NCBI GenBank assembly: GCA_905215155.1
Contig: CAJMPJ010000059.1
Span: 1-19,240, forward strand
Reading direction: 5' to 3'
DNA from: an uncultured bacterium
GTDB lineage: Bacteria; Bacillota; Clostridia; Lachnospirales; Lachnospiraceae
Length of the DNA: 19,240 nt
Below, in pieces: positions 13,818 through 19,240 of this stretch; the first letter of the stretch is position 1; each line of letters starts with the position of its first letter. The position numbers and the translations under genes were made by a program. The notes below the pieces were generated by a model, which made no database searches, was not told the DNA's origin, and saw only the letters and a list, made by a program, of their open reading frames with translations.

Positions 13818-14996
13818 TTATTTTTCCACACCAAAACCGCTTTCAGCTGTTATGACCAGACAGCACCGTTTATCCGTCTCAGTTACTTTATTTATAATTT
13901 CTTCCTTCAATTGTTCTCTTTTCTTTTTGTCATACTCACGTGGAAATACCAGATCAAAAATCAGATTGATCTGATTTTCACCATCAGTCAGCCGGAAATC
14001 ATGAAATGAAATTCTGGTATCGATTCCATGAATCACATTTTCCAGCATGGTGCCAAATTCCATAACTCTGGAATTTTTTGTCTCCACCGGGTCCATATGA
14101 ATTACCAGGAATATCCCAAATTTTTTCAAAGCCTCTCTTTCAATCCGGTCAATAATCTCATGAGAAATTTCCACATTCACATCATTGGGAACTTCCGCAT
14201 GAATTGATGCCATACTCCTGGAAGGGCCATAATTGTGGACAATTAAATCATGACTGCCAATAATTCCATCGTAGCTTTCCACAAATTCTGTTATCGCACG
14301 ATAAAGCTTTGGATCAATGGGTTCGCCAATGAGTGGGGTTAGCGTTTCTTTTGCAATGTTGACCCCTGCCCACATAACAACCACAGATACCACCAGGCCC
14401 ACGATTCCGTCAATGTTAAGCCCCCATATGCCGTATATACCAACCGATAGAATCGTTGCAGAAGTAGTGATAACATCCCCCAGAGAATCTGCTGCCGTAG
14501 CCTTCATGACCGAAGACTGAATCCTATGTCCCAGCGTGCGGTTAAAAAATCCAAGCCAAAGCTTCACACAAACAGACAATAGCAAAATAACTATGGTTAT
14601 CATCTTAAACGACATTTCTTCGGGATGAAGAATTTTCCCCACAGAAGTTTTAAACAGGGAAAATCCCACTTGTATAACCAAAAATGCCACGATAAAAGCC
14701 GCAATGTATTCCACCCTTCCATGACCAAAGGGATGATCCTCATCAGCAGGCTTCCCCGCCATTTTAACTCCGATAAAACCTATGATAGAAGAAGCTGCAT
14801 CCGATAAATTGTTAAATGCATCTGCCATGACTGAAATACTGTTGACCAAAAGACCTGCGAAAAACTTGGCACAAAAAAGCAAAATATTGCAGCAAATTCC
14901 AACCGTACTGGCCATTAGACCATACCTTGTGCGTACCTGAACATCTTCCGTATTTTTGTAATCCTTAACAAAAGCCCTTACCAAAAATTCAGTCAT
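13818..14996 (-). CDS. Cation diffusion facilitator transporter, probable Mn2+ exporter
   Basis: This is an inner-membrane divalent metal:proton antiporter of the CDF family, with 392 residues. Six TM segments (about 28-220) are followed by a cytosolic dimerisation domain (about 225-310) and a further C-terminal stretch. CDF hallmarks include DHPFGHGRVEYIAAF (87-101). The transport site, aligned to YiiP, reads Asn62 and Asp66 in TM2 (NNLSD) and Asp170 and Asp174 in TM5 (DSLGD). This N-D-D-D set is the type described for MntE-like manganese exporters, whereas zinc CDFs have His in TM5. Metal choice is inferred from these four residues. GGGAG precedes the ATG. The gene lies 24 nt after truA, probably last in that operon. 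I see no strong terminator or metal riboswitch. Confidence 0.92.
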   Translation of the reverse strand: MTEFLVRAFVKDYKNTEDVQVRTRYGLMASTVGICCNILLFCAKFFAGLLVNSISVMADAFNNLSDAASSIIGFIGVKMAGKPADEDHPFGHGRVEYIAAFIVAFLVIQVGFSLFKTSVGKILHPEEMSFKMITIVILLLSVCVKLWLGFFNRTLGHRIQSSVMKATAADSLGDVITTSATILSVGIYGIWGLNIDGIVGLVVSVVVMWAGVNIAKETLTPLIGEPIDPKLYRAITEFVESYDGIIGSHDLIVHNYGPSRSMASIHAEVPNDVNVEISHEIIDRIEREALKKFGIFLVIHMDPVETKNSRVMEFGTMLENVIHGIDTRISFHDFRLTDGENQINLIFDLVFPREYDKKKREQLKEEIINKVTETDKRCCLVITAESGFGVEK

Positions 14997-15020
14997 AGTT
15001 CTCCCTTTCTGACTTTTCCT

Positions 15021-15767
15021 TTATTCCTTATAATACACCTTTTCCAAAAAGAGTCCCTCCGGCGGTGCCGTAAATCCAGCTTGACTCCGGTCCAGGGCAG
15101 CTAAAATATGCTTTATCTCATCCGGCTTTCTTTTTCCCTCTCCCACTTCAATTAATGTCCCCGTAAGAATCCGAACCATATTATACAAAAACCCGTTTCC
15201 CGTAAAACGGATCAATAGACGGCTCCCATCTTGTTCAAATTCTATATTCTTTATTGTACGGACTGCAGATTTTTTCATTTTTTTGTTTGCACAAAAACTT
15301 CTAAAATCATGTTCCCCAATAAGCAGAGAGGCTCCAAGCTTCATTGCCTCTACATTAAGGGATTTTCCTAAACCATAAATATATTTTCGCTCAAATACCG
15401 GTTTCTTATCAGCGGTTTCGATCCGGTATAAATATGTCTTTTCCTGGGCATTCAACCGGCTGTGAAACCTGTCATGAACACGCTCCACACGTTTTACGGA
15501 AATGTCCTCCGGCAGATACTGATTAAAATAATCTTTTATTTCACCTTCTGACAGATTTACATCTGCATGGAAATTTGCCACTTGAGCCAATGCGTGAACA
15601 CCTGCATCCGTTCTCCCTGATCCATGGATTTCCAAAGGTTCTCCTGCCATCCGCTCCAAAATACGTTCTAATTTCTCCTGGATCGTACGGTCCGTGTTTC
15701 CCTGCTTCTGCCATCCATCATAACGGGTGCCGTCATACTCCAGTATCATTCGATAATTTTTCAACAT
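15021..15767 (-). CDS. truA: tRNA pseudouridine synthase A
   Basis: This enzyme isomerises uridines at positions 38-40 of the tRNA anticodon stem-loop. The 248 residues have the full TruA layout: N-terminal YDGTRYDGWQKQ (11-22), catalytic Asp54 in GSGRTDAGVHALAQ (49-62), KTYLYRI (about 109-115), and the C-terminal FTGNGFLYNMVRILTGTL region split over the second half-domain. The ATG at 15767 has GGAGAA 8 nt upstream, inside the VanZ-like gene, so the two coding regions overlap by 35 nt. It sits between the VanZ-like gene and the CDF gene in one probable operon; no functional link with either is obvious. Confidence 0.96.
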   Translation of the reverse strand: MLKNYRMILEYDGTRYDGWQKQGNTDRTIQEKLERILERMAGEPLEIHGSGRTDAGVHALAQVANFHADVNLSEGEIKDYFNQYLPEDISVKRVERVHDRFHSRLNAQEKTYLYRIETADKKPVFERKYIYGLGKSLNVEAMKLGASLLIGEHDFRSFCANKKMKKSAVRTIKNIEFEQDGSRLLIRFTGNGFLYNMVRILTGTLIEVGEGKRKPDEIKHILAALDRSQAGFTAPPEGLFLEKVYYKE

Positions 15768-16212
15768 GTAATTTCTCCATTCTTTTGCAGATTAAAAATA
15801 CACCTCCTGCAAACAAGGTACCAAAAGCTATACCGGCACAATCCAGCCATACATCGGAAATCTGTCCAGAACGTCCTTTCACGAACAATTGAATAGTCTC
15901 ATCCATAAACGGCACCAGATATCCTATAATAATATGAACAAACCAACGTTTTTCTGATTCTATTCCAATGGATTTCAAACATTCATAAAGCAAGACACCT
16001 AGCAACGCATATTCCATAAAGTGCCCCATTTTACGAAGGACATGCTCAGTAAGCCAAAACGCCTCAACTCCAAAAGTACTGAAAAATCCATGAATCAGTT
16101 TCAGCATTTTCCCGCTGTCCTCTGATGAAACTTCTGCAACCTTCATCGAATTAGAATAAATAAACAGAATATATAGGATGACAGTCAGAATCCATACATA
16201 TTTTTTCTTCAT
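15733..16212 (-). CDS. VanZ-like membrane protein
   Basis: This is a small membrane protein of the VanZ-like family, 159 residues, with about four TM segments (near 5-23, 62-82, 92-110 and 124-144). Family motifs are visible: RKMGHFMEYALLG (60-72) and DETIQLFVKGRSGQISDVWLD (104-124) in consecutive parts. VanZ itself gives low-level teicoplanin resistance by an unknown mechanism, but most members are of unknown function, and resistance should not be assumed. It starts 2 nt after the aminotransferase stop, with AGGAAAT inside the end of that gene as ribosome site, so translation is coupled. Its 3' end overlaps truA by 35 nt. Confidence 0.9.
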   Translation of the reverse strand: MKKKYVWILTVILYILFIYSNSMKVAEVSSEDSGKMLKLIHGFFSTFGVEAFWLTEHVLRKMGHFMEYALLGVLLYECLKSIGIESEKRWFVHIIIGYLVPFMDETIQLFVKGRSGQISDVWLDCAGIAFGTLFAGGVFLICKRMEKLHVEKLSNDTGV

Positions 16213-16214
16213 AT

Positions 16215-17384
16215 TTATTTCCTCAATATCCCACTTTTGTTGATCTGATCTGCCGCTTTTTTCAGCATATCTTCATTCTGAACCAGTGCCATCCGGACAA
16301 AACCTTCTCCAGACGGCCCAAACGCACTGCCGGGTGTTACCAAGACCCCTGACCGATCCAGTAAATCCATGGCAAACGTCATCGAATCCTCAAAACCATC
16401 TGGTACCTTTGCCCATACAAACATGGTTGCCTTTGGTTTTTCTAAATCCCATCCTATTTCTTTCAAACTGTCACAAAGAACATCTCTCCGTTTTTCATAA
16501 GCGTTCCTTGTTTCAGACACACATGACTGATCGCCGGTGATTGCTGCAATGGCCGCCTGTTGGATGGGCAGAAACATCCCATAATCCATATTGGATTTCA
16601 AAGCTTTCATTTTCCCAACCACTTCTCTGTTACCTACACAAAAGCCGATTCTAGCCCCGGCCAAACCATATGTTTTAGATAATGAATTAAATTCTACTCC
16701 AACCTCCCTGGCTCCCGGAAATCTCAAAAAACTTCCGCATGTCCTTCCATCAAAAACCAGTTCACTATACGCATTATCATGAAGGACAATAATATCATAA
16801 TTCCTGGCAAATGCAATCAGCTCCTGATAAAAAGAATCCGGTGCAATGGCAGACGTAGGATTGTTTGGGTAGGAAACTAACATGATTTTTGCTTTCCTTG
16901 CAATTTCTTCCGGAATATCACCAAAATCAATGACGTAATCATTCTCCTTTTTTTGAGGCATGTAAAAAAGACTTGCTCCAGCTAACACCGGCCCATCAGC
17001 AAAGACAGGATAACACGGATCCGGAACAAGTACTACATCTCCCTCGTCGACAACAGATAACGCAATATGAGCCAGTCCTTCCTGAGACCCCAGAAGAGAA
17101 CATATCTCAAAATCCGGATCAAGAATTACCTGATATCTTTTTTTATACCAAAAAGCAACCGCTTCCAAAAGCTCCTTCTGGTCCCGGATGGCGTAAATAT
17201 AATTTTCCGGCTTTGCCGCAGCCTCACATAAAGCTTCCCTAATATGCTTTGCCGGAGGAATATTGGGTGTTCCCACACTTAAGTCGATTACCTCTTCTCC
17301 CTTTTCTACCTTCTTCTGTTTCATTTCCAAAAGCTTGGAGAAGATTCCTTCCTCAAAACGGTTCATTCTCTCTGAAAAATGCAA
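16215..17384 (-). CDS. Class I/II aminotransferase (LL-diaminopimelate / aspartate aminotransferase-like)
   Basis: This is a fold-type I PLP aminotransferase. In numbering from this start it shows LSVGTPNIPP (35-44), the Asn175 pocket in YPNNPTS (172-178), Asp203 and Tyr206 in HDNAYSEL, Schiff-base Lys237 in NSLSKTYGLAGARIGF (233-248), and the carboxylate-binding Arg in the C-terminal GEGFVRMAL segment. It belongs to the LL-DAP-aminotransferase-like group of Clostridia; the true amino acid is not determined. The frame stays open up to a TTG at 17441, but a TATAAT box covers those first codons and there is no ribosome site there. TTG at 17384 has AGAGGTG upstream and gives MHFSERMNRF, so I prefer it; ATG at 17366 is an alternative. 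It is the first gene of a likely operon with the VanZ-like gene, truA and the CDF gene. Confidence 0.88.
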   Translation of the reverse strand: MHFSERMNRFEEGIFSKLLEMKQKKVEKGEEVIDLSVGTPNIPPAKHIREALCEAAAKPENYIYAIRDQKELLEAVAFWYKKRYQVILDPDFEICSLLGSQEGLAHIALSVVDEGDVVLVPDPCYPVFADGPVLAGASLFYMPQKKENDYVIDFGDIPEEIARKAKIMLVSYPNNPTSAIAPDSFYQELIAFARNYDIIVLHDNAYSELVFDGRTCGSFLRFPGAREVGVEFNSLSKTYGLAGARIGFCVGNREVVGKMKALKSNMDYGMFLPIQQAAIAAITGDQSCVSETRNAYEKRRDVLCDSLKEIGWDLEKPKATMFVWAKVPDGFEDSMTFAMDLLDRSGVLVTPGSAFGPSGEGFVRMALVQNEDMLKKAADQINKSGILRK

Positions 17385-17429
17385 TGGCCGATCCACCTCT
17401 GTCTTTTCGTAATTTTCATAATGTAAGTT

Positions 17430-17458
17430 ATTATAGTACAAAGGCTCTTATAATACAA
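17430..17458 (-). promoter_or_regulatory. Promoter of the aminotransferase-vanZ-truA-CDF operon
   Basis: TTGTAT (17458-17453) and a perfect TATAAT (17435-17430) are separated by 17 nt. The predicted transcript starts near 17423, inside the longest open frame. That rules out the TTG at 17441 as the start, if this promoter is the one used. Confidence 0.6.
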
Positions 17459-17468
17459 GGATAGCTGC

Positions 17469-17512
17469 AAAAAAAGTCCCCAAAAGCAGCATTTTGCCGC
17501 ATATTGGGAACT
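17469..17512 (-). terminator. Terminator of the L,D-transpeptidase gene
   Basis: On the minus strand AGTTCCCAA (17512-17504) pairs with TTGGGGACT (17483-17475), with an inner GCGGCA/TGCTGC stem and a short loop. A run of seven T follows (17475-17469). It begins 7 nt after the gene's stop. Confidence 0.92.
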
Positions 17513-17518
17513 ATGTAT

Positions 17519-18136
17519 CTACGGTCCTATGGTAACTGGAACCCCCAAATTGCAATAACTCCATAGCACATCCATAACATCATTATCAACTGCCACACAG
17601 CCATGGGTATTTCCACCAGGAACTCTGCACCCATGAATCATAATGGCTCCTCCAAGAGGTGTATCCCATGGAGGCTGTTTTCCTTCCAGATTGGCGTTCA
17701 CTATTTCATCACGCTGCTCCTTCGTAATGATACCGTCCGCATACCCTCTTTCTGCATCCTTTATTCCCGGATAGGAAAGACCTAACGAAAGATAAGCAAC
17801 ACTTTTATCATTTCTTGTACAGACATAAAACTCTCCGCTGGGTGTTCTTAAATCCCCTTCTACCTTTTTATTGCCCTCTGCGGATGATGCCCCCAAAGAA
17901 ACCGGATATTGTGATATTAATACACCATTTTGTTTTAAAGAAAGCGTCTTCAGCCTTTTACTCACATAAATGCTTACTCCATTTGTAGACCCGGTATTAC
18001 CAGCCGCAATATCGGCTCCTGGTCCAACAATCGGTTCAGCATAGCCGGTAATGTCCAAAGATACCGCCATAACAAAAATTAGCACGCCCGATATCAGACG
18101 TTTAAAGAATTTATAGCCATTACTTGCCCAATTCAT
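17519..18136 (-). CDS. YkuD-type L,D-transpeptidase
   Basis: This is an extracytoplasmic L,D-transpeptidase, which makes 3-3 peptidoglycan cross-links or attaches proteins to the wall. It has 205 residues from this start. An N-terminal hydrophobic segment (about 13-32) acts as signal peptide or anchor. The YkuD domain (about 53-205) has TPSGEFYV (98-105), His168 in IMIHG and the catalytic motif HGC with His178 and Cys180 (THGCVAV). The usual Ser before HGC is Thr here, a tolerated variation. The in-frame ATG at 18145 touches the GAGGA ribosome site, whereas the ATG at 18136 is 9 nt from it, so 18136 is preferred. The gene stands alone, ahead of the aminotransferase operon and closed by a strong terminator. 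The upstream TATAAT box and palindrome suggest its own regulated promoter. Confidence 0.92.
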   Translation of the reverse strand: MNWASNGYKFFKRLISGVLIFVMAVSLDITGYAEPIVGPGADIAAGNTGSTNGVSIYVSKRLKTLSLKQNGVLISQYPVSLGASSAEGNKKVEGDLRTPSGEFYVCTRNDKSVAYLSLGLSYPGIKDAERGYADGIITKEQRDEIVNANLEGKQPPWDTPLGGAIMIHGCRVPGGNTHGCVAVDNDVMDVLWSYCNLGVPVTIGP

Positions 18137-18161
18137 TTCTTCCATTCCTCTCTTTTTTTTA

Positions 18162-18193
18162 ATTATATCATCCAGTTGGTATAATCCGGATTA
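18162..18193 (-). promoter_or_regulatory. L,D-transpeptidase promoter -10 box and 12-bp palindrome
   Basis: TATAAT lies at 18167-18162 on the minus strand. At the -35 distance (17 nt) there is no TTGACA but the centre of a perfect palindrome, TAATCCGGATTA (18182-18193). The palindrome could be a repressor or activator site. I cannot name the regulator. Confidence 0.5.
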
Positions 18194-18217
18194 CAATATT
18201 CTTACATTTTGCACTCT

Positions 18218-18829
18218 TTACTGACTGGTTTTAAGAAAACATTTTAAATAGGCCAATGCCGTATGAAAACACCCCTCCACACCTATCAAACCGCTGTTAA
18301 GGCATAAATGGTAATTCTGTGCTTTCCCCCATTCACACCCGGTATAATATTGATAATATTCCTTCCGTTTCTTATCCACTTCCCGAATTCTGTTTTCCAT
18401 TGTATCAGGATCTGTGCCGGTATTTAAAGAATTCATACGTTTCAACCGCTCTTCCATTTTAGCATACACAAATAGATCAATACTGTCCTCAAGCACCCTG
18501 TCCGCACAACGGCCAACAATAATACACGGCCCCTGTTCCGCCAGCTTTTTGATTACACGGGCCTGAGCAAGAAAAACCTGATCAGACATCGGTATTTCAT
18601 AAGAAAATGAAAAAGGATGATAACTTTGCGGATCTAAGGAGTTCTGCAGTTCAGGTATATTTTCAAAATAACGCAAAAACTTTTCCTCTGACAGCCCACA
18701 TTCCTCCGCTGACAGACCAATCAATTCCTTATCATAAAAAGGAACCTTCAGTTCTTCCGCCAGTTTGATACCCAATTCCCGACCCCCACTGCCAAATTCC
18801 CTGCTTATCGTTATCACTTTATCCAACAT
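18218..18829 (-). CDS. Cytidylate kinase-like family protein
   Basis: This 203-residue protein of the cytidylate-kinase-like family is common in Clostridia and has unknown biological role. The N-terminus VITISREFGSGGRELGIKLA (5-24) is the family's phosphate-loop signature, in which the canonical GKS/T is replaced by GGRELG. That is normal for the family but makes true CMP-kinase activity uncertain. GPCIIVGRCADRVL (about 100-113) and the Arg/Lys-rich lid region around MEERLKRM (about 124-131) also fit an NMP-kinase fold. The ATG follows AAGGAGGAG at a good distance. A probable promoter about 190 nt upstream gives a long untranslated leader. No terminator is visible before the L,D-transpeptidase gene 81 nt downstream, so partial co-transcription is possible. 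Confidence 0.9.
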   Translation of the reverse strand: MLDKVITISREFGSGGRELGIKLAEELKVPFYDKELIGLSAEECGLSEEKFLRYFENIPELQNSLDPQSYHPFSFSYEIPMSDQVFLAQARVIKKLAEQGPCIIVGRCADRVLEDSIDLFVYAKMEERLKRMNSLNTGTDPDTMENRIREVDKKRKEYYQYYTGCEWGKAQNYHLCLNSGLIGVEGCFHTALAYLKCFLKTSQ

Positions 18830-19031
18830 ACGCTCCTCCTTATCTTACTCCCAGCAGACTTTTCTTCCGCCTTTCATAACTAAAAATTGTAAATTCTCAG
18901 ATCATTGACGGAAAAAACAAATTAATATTCGAGTTTAATTCCTGCTTAAAGTATGTTCGCTTCGTTTGATAAATCAACATCACTATAACCGAATTTATTC
19001 ACATAGAAAAATAACTGTATAGCTTACTTCT
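18830..19031 (-). other. Long 5' leader of the cytidylate-kinase-like gene
   Basis: About 190-200 nt lie between the predicted transcription start and the ATG, with no plausible coding frame. It is AT-rich, with an AATTAA/TTAATT inverted repeat (about 18919-18944). I do not recognise any known riboswitch core in it. It may be a regulatory leader or simply an untranslated spacer. Confidence 0.4.
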
Positions 19032-19061
19032 ATTATACATGATTTTTCCCAATTTTCACAA
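19032..19061 (-). promoter_or_regulatory. Promoter of the cytidylate-kinase-like gene
   Basis: TTGTGA (19061-19056) and a perfect TATAAT (19037-19032) are separated by 18 nt on the minus strand. It is the best promoter in the gap, far upstream of the gene start. Confidence 0.65.
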
Positions 19062-19141
19062 AAAATGATAAGTAAATTAAAAAAGTTATATTTTACCGTT
19101 TTTTGATAATGGTTTAGTAATAAATTCGTGAACATGAACAC

Positions 19142-19176
19142 AAAAAAGCAGATCTCCACCTGGAAATCTGCTTTTT
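19142..19176 (-). terminator. Terminator downstream of tRNA-Gly
   Basis: AAAAAGCAGAT (19143-19153) pairs with ATCTGCTTTTT (19166-19176). An inner TCCA/TGGA stem and one C-A mismatch lead to a 2-nt loop. The minus-strand transcript ends in a six-T run (19147-19142). It lies 15 nt after the tRNA 3' end. Confidence 0.9.
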
Positions 19177-19191
19177 ACCTTCTGTATGAAG

Positions 19192-19240
19192 AGCGCGAGA
19201 CGGGACTCGAACCCGCGACCCCGACCTTGGCAAGGTCGTA
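19192..19240 (-). tRNA. tRNA-Gly (anticodon GCC), 3' portion, cut by window edge
   Basis: The minus strand shows the anticodon stem CGACC/GGTCG around loop TTGCCAA (anticodon GCC at 19231-19229), T-arm GCGGG-TTCGAGT-CCCGT, 3' acceptor strand CTCGCGC and discriminator T. CCA is not encoded. The D-arm and 5' acceptor strand lie beyond the right edge; a 5' GCGCGAG is expected there. Confidence 0.93.

Noticed and set aside
13798..13826. GGAAAA/TTTTCC inverted repeat at the end of the CDF gene as a terminator
   Set aside because: The stem is purely AT-rich apart from its ends and overlaps the stop codon, and no T-run follows on the minus strand.
15733..16212. Glycopeptide resistance determinant
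   Set aside because: Only the VanZ-like fold is present; no vanH, vanA, vanX or VanS/VanR-type genes are nearby, and most VanZ-like proteins are unrelated to resistance.

Overview
The window looks like chromosomal DNA of a low-to-moderate GC Gram-positive Clostridia, most likely a Lachnospiraceae/Lacrimispora-type organism. This is an inference from protein flavour, strong AGGAGG ribosome sites, consensus SigA promoters, and the ftsEX / M23 hydrolase / ctpA gene order. All but one protein gene and all tRNAs lie on the minus strand; the exception is a threonine-aldolase-like gene. No phage, transposase, CRISPR array or clear genomic-island signature is visible.

Layout, left to right. (1) The 5' part of uvrB runs off the left edge, with a LexA/SOS-box candidate upstream. 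(2) A plus-strand PLP threonine-aldolase family gene has its own promoter and converges on a shared terminator. (3) A division operon reads leftward: ftsE, ftsX, a coiled-coil M23 endopeptidase and the S41 protease ctpA. FtsEX would gate the cell-wall hydrolase at the membrane, and the secreted protease could act on it or on related substrates. (4) A structured 210-bp intergenic region separates ftsE from a CdaR/PucR-type regulator. (5) Next is an orphan MsmX/UgpC-type sugar ABC ATPase with a long, repeat-containing leader. (6) A three-gene unit follows: acyl-ACP thioesterase, CvfB-like S1 protein and SAM methyltransferase. (7) Two tRNA-Gln(CTG) genes each have their own near-consensus promoter. 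(8) An ECF sigma factor is paired with an RsgI-like transmembrane anti-sigma factor. (9) A probable four-gene operon carries an aminotransferase, a VanZ-like protein, truA and a CDF metal exporter. (10) A YkuD L,D-transpeptidase is followed by a cytidylate-kinase-like protein with a long leader. (11) The right edge cuts a tRNA-Gly(GCC).

The themes are envelope biology (FtsEX/M23/CtpA, ECF/RsgI, L,D-transpeptidase, VanZ) and housekeeping RNA and repair functions (uvrB, truA, tRNAs). I found no convincing wholly new multi-gene system. The best leads are the ECF/RsgI hybrid with an Asn-Pro self-cleavage-type motif, the FtsEX-linked M23 enzyme with intact metal ligands, the folded intergenic element at 6150-6358, and the two tRNA-Gln copies that differ by one base in the variable loop.
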